NCBI GenBank assembly: GCA_947623455.1
Contig: OX392538.1
Location: 30,379,001-30,443,000, forward strand
Reading direction: 5' to 3'
DNA length: 64,000 nt
Source: Mimachlamys varia
Lineage: Eukaryota; Mollusca; Bivalvia; Pectinida; Pectinidae
Shown here: one piece after another, positions 11,906-22,090 of the stretch
How positions within the stretch are numbered: the stretch's first letter is position 1
Layout of the letters: each line of letters opens with the position of its first letter
The notes under the pieces: generated by a model
Seen by the model: the letters and a program-made list of their open reading frames with translations, nothing else
Told to the model about the DNA's origin: nothing
Database searches by the model: none
Made by a program: the position numbers and the translations under genes

Positions 11906-12362
11906 TTACGTGAGCTTTGTCTTGTTAATATGTAGCATACCTGCCATGTTCAACGTCATTCAAAAAAAGAAAAACACATTGGTGGTGCTCCGCCAATTTT
12001 GATATACTGTAAAACGTTATATTTTGGCGGTATTCTTCTTTCAGCAATTTGATACACTGAAATCGTTTCACGAAATTATAATTGCGCTTATGGGATTTTC
12101 TGTAGATTACTTTTTCGAAAAAATTCTGTGTTATCATTGCACATATCTGTGTAGGTTATGTTATGCAATAGAATTGGAATGCGCCAAAATATGCACGTTT
12201 AAAATTTAGTTGTTAAAATGTTGTTTATCTTGTAAATATGTTTTTGTAATATCGCTTGCATTGTTTTTTTCACCTATGTTAATGGTCAGTTAATAAAATG
12301 GCAGCCATTGATCGTACTTTGGTTTCATATGTTTAATACTTTCGGTTTTGTTTGATTATTTG
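11906..12362. other. No gene seen
   Basis: AT-rich; overlapping short frames on both strands only. No repeat match found in the window. Confidence 0.35.
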
Positions 12363-12612
12363 AACGTCCTGTTAACAACCAGAGACATTTAAAGACGGCC
12401 TTGCGGTGTATGCTTGTATTGAGTGCGTGTGTATTTGGCAGACAATGGTATCAACGTGTAAGCCTCCTTGCGATAGTTCGGATATTTTGCCAATTAAAAT
12501 TGAAATTGCTACATGTATAACAATAAAGTTGATTGTCGACGGCCCACAGCAGAACACCCCACCCGGTCACATTATACTATACTGACAATGGTTGAACCAG
12601 TCGTTCCACTCA
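12363..12612 (-). mobile_element. Composite SINE-like repeat (C2), minus strand
   Basis: Reverse complement carries GTCAGTATAGTATAATGTG, GACCGGGTGGGGTGTTCTGC and a 3' tail matching SINE-C (GTCxTTAAATGxCTC..GTTAACAGGACGTTC). Partner of 4870-5225. The interior is diverged. Confidence 0.65.
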
Positions 12613-12899
12613 TCTTGCTACTTTTGATGTATATACTATGTTGAAAAACTAGCTAAATTCGTGATATTATGCTAGTGTTTTACATGCTGAAGATAACCTG
12701 TCTCGTTAAACATAAACATGGATGTGTTTCCATTGACGTCAAATAATTATCGCAACATATTACGGTACTAGACAAGGAGTTAAATAGCAATATAGCCACC
12801 CGCTGTGTAGTGAAATTGAAACTTCTGTAATTATTGAAGTCATAGCATGTCATTAATGTAAACAGTTTAGATATACCAAATATAAGACAATATAACATA

Positions 12900-13332
12900 T
12901 TGTATTGAAACATCTCTATTCAGACCACCTTGGCGACCACACCAAAGTGGTCTTATTAGCGGACTGGTCTGAATACCGATGGTCCATTAACTAATATATA
13001 GGCTTCATAATGTTAAACACACAGTAATTGTTACTGATTAGCTAATTTGACACCAAAACATAACTTACTGATCCGACACTTGACAGGTATACACAGTGGA
13101 ATACATACCAGATGATTTCTGTTTGGTCGTTGGTCTGAGTTGTGAGGTGAAACTAAGTGCACAAGTGGTATTTGGGACTTTTAAAACTGGTCTTAATAGC
13201 GAGGTGGTCTTAATAGTGAAGTGGTTTTAATAGTGAAGTTTAAAATACAAAGATATATAGAAGATTGTTTTGGGGACTAAAATGAAGTAGTCTTAATAGA
13301 GAGGTGGTCCTAATTCTGGGGTTTCACTGTAT
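12900..13332. mobile_element. Non-autonomous DNA transposon with subterminal repeats
   Basis: Left end TGAAACATCTCTATTCAGACC and right end GGTCCTAATTCTGGGGTTTCA are imperfect inverted copies. Both ends carry iterated GTGGTCTTAATAG-type motifs (four on the right at about 13180-13310, two on the left), typical of transposase-binding subterminal repeats. No transposase. Superfamily not assigned. Confidence 0.6.
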
Positions 13333-13486
13333 GATATAAATATCTTATTTACTTACGCATGGTTTTCAAAATGATCTTTTCCGATTTAAATGTGTTTTCA
13401 ATGTGATTTTAGTTCAATCCGAAAAGAACCACTGAAGCAATTATCTGCAGACCTAGTGGTATTACTGCCACATGTGTCACAGACAG

Positions 13487-13660
13487 ACGCTAAAAGATGA
13501 ACATAACAGACACACATGTGCTGCAACTTTTTAACTTAGTAACATATATTGTATGCCAGAAATATAAACTGCATTCCATTATACAACTGTTTCGTCCTTC
13601 TAGGACTCGTCAGTTATGCTAGGGGCCAAAAGTTGGGAATTCCCCTATAACACGAATATG
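13487..13660 (-). mobile_element. Hammerhead-ribozyme repeat (family E), minus strand
   Basis: The minus strand contains the family order: CCCAACTTTTGGCCCCTAGC, the ribozyme (13576-13619), then TTACTAAGTTAAAAAGTTGC and AGCACATGTGTGTCTGTTA. Other copies are 15933-16420, 21896-22090 and 59073-59172. Confidence 0.8.
13576..13619 (-). ncRNA. Hammerhead ribozyme, intact core, decayed stem I
   Basis: On the minus strand the conserved CUGANGA box is CTGACGA. Stem II is GTCCT/AGGAC with a 3-nt loop, then GAAA, then stem III ACAG/TTGT (one G-T wobble) and the cleavage nucleotide A in GTA. Stem I (GCATAA with TAATGG) has mismatches at two of six positions, so self-cleavage would be weak or lost. N7 is C rather than A as in the other copies; this position is free in the consensus. 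Confidence 0.8.
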
Positions 13661-15120
13661 ATATTGGCAGTATTTAAAAAGTAATATCGAACGGCTTAGC
13701 CAAACGAAATTGTGGTTGTATGAAAATGCAACCATTAGTTGGATTACATTCCATTTGTTTAATTAGGTAGTTTTACATGCTTTTAACTATTGAGTTGTTC
13801 ATTTAACCAGCAGACGAAAGGAAAAGGTTGAAAATGAGTAGAGTGGGTATAGCAAAGATACAGTAAATAATAATAGAGGAGAGAGGAATCGTCATTCCTA
13901 CATAAAATTATTTATGACGTTGATGTTTTCGAAGACGACTCCTAGGACTGGTTTTGTCATATCATATCACTGTTTTACCTGATGGCTCTGCTCGTACAGC
14001 TACACCGCGGCAAAACGCGACTGGAAGAGGGAGAAAACACTTCGGTCAGTCCAGGATACACTAGTTGCATAGCAACACCACGCTCAACTGTTTCAAACCG
14101 GAAGAAGGATAAAAACAACGCAAATCACACCAGCTTCAGATACACCTCATCTTATCTAATTTTGTCGAGTTTGTACATTTTAATGCCCGTCTAAACTCTT
14201 AATTAAAGTCAAAGTCTTTTATCCCGCCTACCCTTCTTCGAAAAAGGTCGAAAAAGTTTTGTTCTGTCATGTTGGACAATTACACAGGTGCCTAACTTAG
14301 TCCTTGAAAACAGTCACACCAAAATTATTACATAACACTACTCAATGTCTATTCTGTCTCTACATTGAACATTGATAAAGTTATACTATCTATAAACCTA
14401 TCGTTGGTAATTACTGTTTATTAATAATTATTTTAAATTTAAATCGCTCCAGGCAAACTACACCATTTCATATATAACCACCTACTCCAAACGTTCTAGA
14501 TCGGGCGATAGAAATGTCTGGAGCGTTAGACAATAAGGGGGAGAAATACATTGAAAATGACAGCACACATCTCAAAGGAGCAACATATCTGGATGCTGAT
14601 GCTTGAAATAGACTTCGACGTGATTATAAAAGCCGACGTAACGCCCAGAGGTTATATTTTTTATATGTTTTCGCCGGATTTAAAAGAAATCTGCATGCCA
14701 AATCATAAAAGCATCAGAACAAATCGAATTGGCACGACAAAAACGAGAAGTTCAGGCAGGATTAATTTTTTGAAGAAACAAAAAAATTAAAACATAGTAC
14801 GGAGTTGTACTCCAATTGTACGTGATTTAAGTGCAAAATGGTATTTCATTATATTGAAAACTAGTAGTGGCTTCAAATTGTATCTAGTTATCCATTAGTA
14901 TAATTAATGGATTGAATATACTTGTATAAAACGAAAATATCGATTGATTTGATTGATGAATTATGTCAATTTGTCCTATCTTGAACATTTAAGAGTAAAA
15001 GCCTGTAGCTTTCCTTGAGAACATGTTTAATGAATAATTATCGTGACATGAGGGTTAACATGATAAAACAAGTTGAAATTATGGTGTGTAAGGTACAATA
15101 AAGTCTATGTATATGTGGCG
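13661..15120. other. No gene seen (1.5 kb)
   Basis: Frames at 13982-14194 and 14551-14790 have no recognisable motif and the latter starts on a non-ATG codon. A small inverted pair CGCTCCAGGCA / GTCTGGAGCG at 14445 and 14516 is the only structure noticed. Confidence 0.35.
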
Positions 15121-15124
15121 CCTG

Positions 15125-15625
15125 CCCACCTTTGTAACTATCATATGCATTTTAAATATTCCACAATTAACCTATAATCCAAGTTTGGCAGTTTTATGTT
15201 TTCATTGTTTCTTCTAGATCCAGAAGTTGGAGGTTTTTACCCCAAAATTACAAAAAGAAACCCACTAGAAACGATTGTAATGCATTAAGGTAAACATCCG
15301 ACGATCCACCTTTACCCTAAGTGTGGCTGCTCTAGCTTTCAAACTTTTTGAGAAATATTGATTTTTCTTTTAATTCCAGAATTTGGAGGTTTTTACCTCC
15401 AAATAACAAAATGATTTAAAGTGCTTGTATAACATTGAGGAATACATCCCTGGATACACCTTTACCTTACGTTTGGCAGCTTTAGTATTTACACTTTGTC
15501 AGAAACAGCTAAAATACAAGAACTAAACGCAAAACGTTTTTTCAAAGTCCAGAAATTTGATATTTTTTACCAAATATATGCAGTAGGCTCTAATACTCAT
15601 GCTTCAGCATTGACTGAGGTTTTGT
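15125..15625 (+). repeat. Degenerate tandem repeat, unit about 160-170 bp, three copies
   Basis: The block TCCAGAAxTTGGAGGTTTTTACC recurs near 15219, 15375 and 15548. Between blocks CCACCTTTACCxTAxGTxTGGCxGCT recurs. Units have diverged by indels, so this is an old array. Confidence 0.65.
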
Positions 15626-15932
15626 TGGGCTAGCTTAGTCAAAAACAGAGCTAAACACAAAATCTAAACATTGATGACGCCGCAAAAGTCGCCGTCGAAA
15701 AAGCAACACCTATGTACCGCCATTCCAACATCCTTGGAAGGTGACAAAATAAAAAGTGTTTCAGATACAAAGGTTGTCTCGTGCTTTATGTTTCTTTATC
15801 ATCCGAACAAAATTGAATTAATTGTTAAAACTGTAGCATAAAACTAGTAAAGAAACATCTAACTGAAATATGTATGCTGCTATAGCTGATACAGTATAGA
15901 CAAACAGTTATACTGAATATGTCTTTTTATAA

Positions 15933-16420
15933 GTGTATGATGCAATGTAATTCATTCTAGTCAGCCTTATTAATGTATTTATTTATAGATTTAAAAAGTG
16001 CAGCCCGTGTGTGTGTGTTTTAGGTTTCATCTTTTATGATAGAAGGCGGCAGACTCTGCTGGTGGACGATTTCAGTCCCCGAGGTTTGCTGGAGCCTTGA
16101 TGACCGACCACATTTAATCTCATTTGAGTAGTGACACGGTACATAACATACACATTTTTGTAGTACAGGATTTTAAATCATACAGAACTAGTTTAATTTT
16201 AATTTTAAATTCATAAAATAAAATGATTTTACTCACCTGACCCTTCTGCTTCTACATTAGAAATTTTGGATTCCCACCTTTTGGTCCCTAGCATCACTGA
16301 AGAGTCCTAGGAGGACTGTATGATGCAGTGTAATTCATTTATATTGGCATAATGTATCTATTACAAAATTTAAAAGGTGCAGCACGTGTGTATGTGTTAG
16401 GTTCATCTGTTTTGCTATAA
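15933..16420 (+). mobile_element. Hammerhead-ribozyme repeat, tandem: one full 383-bp unit plus part of a second
   Basis: TGTATGATGCA, the sequence spanning the ribozyme cleavage site, occurs at 15934 and again at 16317, so the two cleavage positions are 383 bp apart. The roughly 95 bp after each are homologous (TAATTCATT, ATTTAAAAxGTGCAGC, GTGTGTxTGTGTT). A ribozyme remnant (16291-16326) closes the first unit. A multimer delimited by hammerhead motifs is the hallmark of retrozymes and of Penelope pLTRs; which applies here is inference. No protein coding. Confidence 0.75.
16291..16326 (+). pseudogene. Broken hammerhead ribozyme (8-nt deletion)
   Basis: Stem I (GCATCA/TGATGC), CTGAAGA and stem II (GTCCT/AGGAC) are identical to the intact copy at 21960, but the next eight bases, holding GAAA and half of stem III, are missing before TGTA. 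Without GAAA it cannot cleave. Confidence 0.85.
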
Positions 16421-18249
16421 CATCTCGATTTGAAGCGGTTCAATGACAAAATACAAAGACTTGTGGTCAAGATAAACATATGTCCGATCAATTACAAACA
16501 GGAAATCTCACAAACATAGCACTGTAAAATGAAGGGCGCCGTAGCAATGTCAATTATGCAGGAAAGACATAAAAAGGATCTGCCAGTTTGGCACAATGTT
16601 TGGGCGTAATTTGGACAGAATGTCATCACTTGACGTGAATATATGTCGGGGATCATTCGTCAGGTGACTATCTGCGGAGTTGTATTGTAACAAGGCTATC
16701 AGTGTCGATGCACCGACACACCCCGGGGTGTTGATGGCCTACAGACAGTTGTACCAGATAACGAACAGAAATCGCCTTAGAAACTTTCAATAAACAATTG
16801 TGTGTCCAATATCGGAAGGAAAGAAAGTTTGTTCTTCAATCATCAACAATCTACATGTTGCAACAAACGTGTTTACTTATCCATTCATATGAGTGAATGT
16901 AAAGAACATTACGTTGGTTGTCTAACCGCTCACATGAATTATGTATTTCCGAGGAAATTACCGAAGGATCGGTTTAGCTCTGAGGTCTTGTATTCATTGA
17001 TGACATTGATAACAGCGCTCCTTGGGAATACAAAAAAAAAGAACTTCCGCTCATGCGCACACAGATTTTGCTCGTGCTAAGATTATATGATTAGTTTAGA
17101 TTGTCTGATAATCTTTGCTTTCCGTATTATTTGCTTAATCCTGTTTACTTATGAGAATCATGAAGGTCATTTTTGTTCTGGTACTTCCATGCTTGCACAT
17201 CCATGTTGCATGTACATTTATACATTAGACTTAAATGAAGTTCGGGCAAAGGCTTTTTTTAATACTGGACGCTATGTGATATATTTCGCAGTAGAACTAA
17301 AATAATAGACACCATTGTGGACACAAACCACTGGTCTACTCTGCTAGGACAGACATTTATTTTACTTACAAGGGACCTGCATAATTGTATCTGCCTTGAA
17401 GAAAATACTTTTCCTAAATGTTTTGTAATTGATAGTCTCGTAAAGTTTTTTAAAGAACAAAATTTCGAAAAATTGAAATGAGCAATATCAATTGATGCCT
17501 TAGAGAAATAGTTGTGTTTTTCTTCTTAAGCGTCATCATACTGGTGTATGTGCATGTACTAATATATATTTGCTAAACTTCAAACGCCTGTTCTGATATG
17601 GCGCCTTATCTTTAAATAGTTTGATTACATTGTATTTCCAGTTAATCAATTGCTCAATATATTTCAGTGGTAGCGGGGGTGGTCATGGCTGTTTATATAA
17701 CAAAAATAACTGCCAAGTCTCGACAAAGACCTTTCGTTAACTCTGTCTGGTCCCGACACCAGCCTATGTGTCTACTCTGTTGACTTCCTGGTCTCGTCAT
17801 CGACTCCTTAGAAACTCCTGTAGGATTGGTTCATCTGATGTGAAGGTTATGGCAACAAATCGATAAATATGGCACTGTAAGTGACACAAACTGAAGATGA
17901 CAAGTCCAGTATCATACGCATCACTCTTCTTGTGTTACACAATCTTGGTAGCGGTATTGTCCACTGCCGACGCGTAGGTAGTCAGCTTAGTTAATGGTCA
18001 ATGTCAAAAACCCGATCGGGTTGTCATACAAAGTGTGCAAGGGGAGTTGAAACTCAGTTTAATGTCTTCAAACCTTCCAGATGTCTTACATGACAATAAT
18101 ATAAACAAATAATAAAGGTATTTGCCTTCAATATTGGGGCCAAAAAAAAACTTTATACATATAACATGCATACAGTAAACATGGAAAAGAGTTGTGTAGC
18201 TGTGAAACACTATAATGACTTTACTTCGTTGTAACTGACGTCATATTAG
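16421..18249. other. No gene seen (1.8 kb)
   Basis: Two adjacent plus-strand frames (16802-17080, 92 codons; 17087-17305, 72 codons) start on non-ATG codons and show no family resemblance. They could be a decayed exon but there is nothing to support it. Confidence 0.3.
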
Positions 18250-18287
18250 AGAATACCAAAGCGTCAACAAAGCTATAATCCGAACAG
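18250..18287 (-). mobile_element. PLE-like 3'-terminal stub
   Basis: Only the extreme 3' end is present (AGAGAATACCAAAGCG, then GTCAACAAAGCTATAATCCG). Such very short insertions are typical of abortive target-primed reverse transcription. Confidence 0.65.
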
Positions 18288-20256
18288 CCGTCATACAAAT
18301 AATGTAATCAAGTATTAAGACATTTAAAATTATTACTTTTCATGAATAGCATTTCGCGGATTTTGCTAAAGTCAACGTTTAAATCTGGTTGATATTCATT
18401 CTTGTTTTGAACCTTAAAGGACAAGTGTTTGACTAATCGGCATTGCTATATCTGCAATGTAGATGTCCTTTTGACTGTAATTGTTTCCCCATTGTCTACA
18501 TCTTGTATAAGAAAATTGATACAAGATATAAATACAATATAATACCAACATCTCTGATTTATGCCGACTGAAACGCAATATATCATGGTCGGCTATAAAA
18601 AAACGACAGGAAACCCCAGACGTACTTCCGGATGTTTGCGTTCTCTTGACATAATCCCGCTCAATCTCGCTGAACGTCGATCGAGAGTTAAGTTTGTCAG
18701 GAATAAAAACGCAAACATCTTAAGTGAATTGTATCCTCGTCTATAAGTAATACTCTCGGAGTACAAATTCAGTGGCAACTTATGGTGAAGACAAGTATCA
18801 TTGATACGTTTGCGGAAGGTTTCAAATTGTGCGCACCACCTTAACGAAACCGTGTACTTTTATATTTCGACAGTAATAGATCGGTTTGTTATTGGATTTC
18901 GTAGAAGCAATGGTTCCACGCGAAATTCGCGAAGACAATATCCCACAAAAATAAAGGAACTTTAAACAAAATAGTATGATAATTTTGATATAATCTATAT
19001 ACATTAATATTTACTTATACGACATTTACGACTTGCCTATCAAGGTAAAAAAGACATATAGATCAGCCAAGCTTTTAAAGTACTTTTAACCCATGCTGGA
19101 GGTATCATAAAGCATGATTTTTGCCTTGTCGGGTATATATTTAAGAGTTGTGCTTGAGAAAGTTTAATATTACAAGTGTAAAAATACACCAGCAAGGCGA
19201 GTAGAAGTTGACCTGATAATAATTATCTTTAATTTAGAAACAACAACATCTGGTTCGTGTAAAACATATATGATACCGTTGCAACTATATACAATGCAAT
19301 CAGTGTTTAAGTAGTCTCTAAGGGACCAGTAACCGGTAACATTACACAGTATACGTGCTTATCGTTCAGAACAAATGAAGTAATACCTAACCAAGGGGAA
19401 GTTTACCAAAGAGGAAAGCATCTGTATAAAAGTATCGTGTTTCAAAATGTCACGTTTCAAAATGCCATGTTTCCAAATGTCACGTTTTACGTTGGTGGGA
19501 GAGATTTGGACCAAGGTGAACCGGTGGGGGAGTGGCTTGATGAGTGGTTATTTACACTAGGCTTTGTCATATAAAACAGTTAATACAAGAATTCCACAAC
19601 GACCAACCACCACTCATAAAATGAATTACTTCCGAAATGAAGAACGTTAACTTCTTGGCATCCACAGTGGTTTGTCTATGTGCAAAGGACACAGGAAAAA
19701 GCATTTTTGGCAATGGAGAATACCATGGTACGATAACATGTCATCACGTGATTGATATAAAACGCAATTAGTGTCAGGCGTCTATCAACAGGTTAATATC
19801 CTTATATTACGACAAACCTCCTATCTCGCGCCGACATTATACGTTTATTCTGCATTTGCCTTATCTGCTGTGAACATTTGCAAAGTACCATTACATTCAA
19901 GTTAGGTTTAACCGTGTATTCCTGATTTCAAGAATATGATTCATCCCCCTAGCCAAAAATAACGGAGATAGTGACAGAAATGTTTTTTTTTGTTTTAATA
20001 TTGTTTATTTTGGCGTGTTACTGGTTTATATCTCGTGAACTAAGCTTGGAGTGTTATTACATGCAGCAAATTATTTATTTCGCCGTTTACAAATTGAGAG
20101 GACGTTATTTCAATGCTAAATTATATTCTATGGAATTTGATATTTTCTCGAAAGATCAAAATTTGTTTATGAATATAATGTAACATTAAAACTGGATGTC
20201 TGAGGTTCGAACCCCCCCCCCCCTTTAAACACTGAGTGATTATTTGAAGTGGCTAT
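18288..20256. other. No gene seen (2 kb)
   Basis: Contains a small inverted repeat ATGTTTGCGTT / AACGCAAACAT (18631 and 18708), which explains the overlapping frames there. A triple short repeat TTTCAAAATGTCACG-like lies at 19439-19487 and a C tract at about 20210. No coding signal. Confidence 0.35.
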
Positions 20257-20360
20257 ATGTGTGTTAAGTTGTCACGACATTCTACCATTATGGCGCTCAA
20301 TGCCAACTCTGGCTTGCAAAACCTTGCACGTCCTTAAATGACCATTGCTGTAAATAGGAC
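20257..20360 (+). mobile_element. SINE-C remnant with internal deletion
   Basis: Starts in the tRNA-like head (GTTAAGxTGTCACGACATTxT) and jumps to the tail (AAAACCTTGCACGTCCTTAA, ATGACCATTGCTGTAAATAGG). The middle is deleted relative to 27972-28192. Confidence 0.7.
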
Positions 20361-20363
20361 GGA

Positions 20364-20955
20364 AATAAGGATTGTACCTCATTTACGGTAGTATGCCCGC
20401 AGTTTGCAACGGCCATATTCTATGGTGCGCGTTAGTGAAAATGAGGTACAATCCTTATATTTACATCATTGTTAATTTCAAACTGTTAAACGAAGAAAAA
20501 ACACATTCGAAACGGGTTGCTACGTTGGTAACTACGATAGCAGTGGTTGCCAAGATAATATAGTCCCACTTTATCGTCATTGATATATTGGTAATTTTAG
20601 AAAATACACAGTGAATAACACTAATTCTCTTCATAACAGCATTTGTAAATTTAGTATTCAATACTATTACTATAGCTATTCGAACTTATTTCTTTATTTA
20701 TAACGGTCGTTATGTTCACGCATTGACACAGTGATATGGTTGTGACGCGGTCCGACGTCGGACGTCACAACTGCAGGGCGCCGCAATGTTTGCGTTACCA
20801 ATGGCCGTCAGCGAATACTTATTGTTCTGAAGCGTGAACGACGCCATATTTGAACAAATGTCAATCCGCCGAGCCTTTTTTCATTGCGTATACGCTAATA
20901 TATTCGCAGTCAGAATTTACTAAGCACAAGAAGGGAGAGGTGTAAATATAACAAA
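20364..20955 (+). repeat. Dispersed repeat family I, copy 1
   Basis: Homologous to 58068-58482: shared CGGTAGTATGCCCGCAGTTT, CAAGATAATATAGTCCCA, ATATTGGTAAxTTTAG, GAAAATACACAGTGAA, CGTCAGCGAATACTTATTG and GGGAGAGGTGTAAATATAAC. It opens with an inverted pair around 20364-20384 and 20438-20459 and has an inner hairpin GTTGTGAC/GTCACAAC around 20733-20766. Non-coding; likely a non-autonomous DNA transposon. Confidence 0.7.
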
Positions 20956-21895
20956 ATAAACCCAACATCCACACTATACTTGTGCGTATTACGTCAATTA
21001 CGGAGAGGTGTTCACTGTGAAATGTAATGTAATCAAGGTTTGTACACAGTGTGTTTATTTGTTGATAATAAATTCTGGAAAATTGAATAAAATCAATTAA
21101 AAGAAATTAATATACATGTACTTGCTAATAATCGAGAACATTTTCAATCACATCATTATCAGTATTCCTAATAATACAATCATAAACTAGATTTCTCATC
21201 CATCTGTTTGATCACAAAAAAACATAACATAGAAGGAGTGTGTTGACCTTTCGTTAATAGTATTGTGTTTCCTGGCCGGAAAATAATGAGGGTTTAAAAT
21301 TACTAAGTGACATAATGTCTCGCTCATTTCTCGCAATAAAGTCCAATATCGACCTACAAAGGTTTTTTTTTGGTCTCCTTGTTATTTCGCTGCAAAAAAA
21401 AAAAAAAAATAACCCGACATGCAGCTCCTAGAAAAGATTGTTGTTTCGTTGTTACATGGATACAAGTCACACTTTACCAATTAAAATGTCGTATGTTTTA
21501 TTTTTGTCACGTTTAAACTAGTATTTGTTCCTGTAAGGTCAAGGACAGAACTACAGCGCGTGCTTGTTGGATTAAGGACAGATTAAGGGGATTGGTGTGA
21601 ACGATAGCGTATGAATAGAATCGGAACCAGAACGCCCTATGATAGCGTTTTTTATGTGATGTCGTTAGTAGCTTATAATGCTTCTTTGAGTGGAAGCTTC
21701 ATTGAAATAGTTTTATTGGTTTGTTTTAATCTCCGTCACGTTTAGCTTCAAGGATAGATTAATTAATTGTTTACCTAAAACATAGTTAGCTTCTATTCAT
21801 AAACCTTACTTTATTTGACACAACGTAAGTATCATCCATAGAGAAATTCACTAATTTTGAAAGTTTTGATAAGAAAGCAAAATTTGCGGGGTTTT
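20956..21895. other. No gene seen
   Basis: A-run near 21395 and AT-rich unique sequence; no frame or repeat match. Confidence 0.35.
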
Positions 21896-22090
21896 CGCAC
21901 CTTACCCTCCTTCTTCTACATTAGTTAAGACATTTTGCGTTCCCACCTTTTTGCCGCTAGCATCACTGAAGAGTCCTAGGAGGACGAAACAGCTGTATGA
22001 TGCAGTTTAATTCTTTTTCAGCATACTGGATCTGTTCCAATTACTAAATTTAAAGGTGCAGCATATGTGTGTGTTACGTCATCTTTATTT
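21896..22090 (+). mobile_element. Hammerhead-ribozyme repeat (family E), best copy
   Basis: Aligns to 16231-16420 on both sides of the ribozyme: CTTCTACATTAG, TTCCCACCTTTTTGCC, the ribozyme at 21960-22003, then TTACTAAATTTAAAGGTGCA and GTGTGTGTTACGTCATC. Only about 64 bp upstream and 87 bp downstream of the ribozyme are retained, so it is a fragment of the 383-bp unit around its junction. Confidence 0.82.
21960..22003 (+). ncRNA. Hammerhead self-cleaving ribozyme, type I-like, palindromic stem III
   Basis: All conserved elements are present in order. Stem I 5' strand GCATCA (21960-21965); box CTGAAGA fitting CUGANGA (21966-21972); stem II GTCCT/AGGAC with loop AGG (21973-21985); GAAA (21986-21989). 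Stem III is ACAG/CTGT (21989-21996), a perfect palindrome with no loop. The cleavage nucleotide is A at 21997, and stem I 3' strand TGATGC (21998-22003) is an exact complement of the 5' strand. Predicted cleavage is between 21997 and 21998. A loopless stem III means it would act mainly as a dimer, as known for short-stem-III hammerheads in animal satellites, retrozymes and Penelope elements. Confidence 0.88.

Noticed and set aside
13930..13952. Ribozyme-like CGACTCCTAGGACTGG
   Set aside because: Resembles stem II of the ribozyme repeat on the minus strand but lacks both CUGANGA and GAAA boxes and has no family E flanks.
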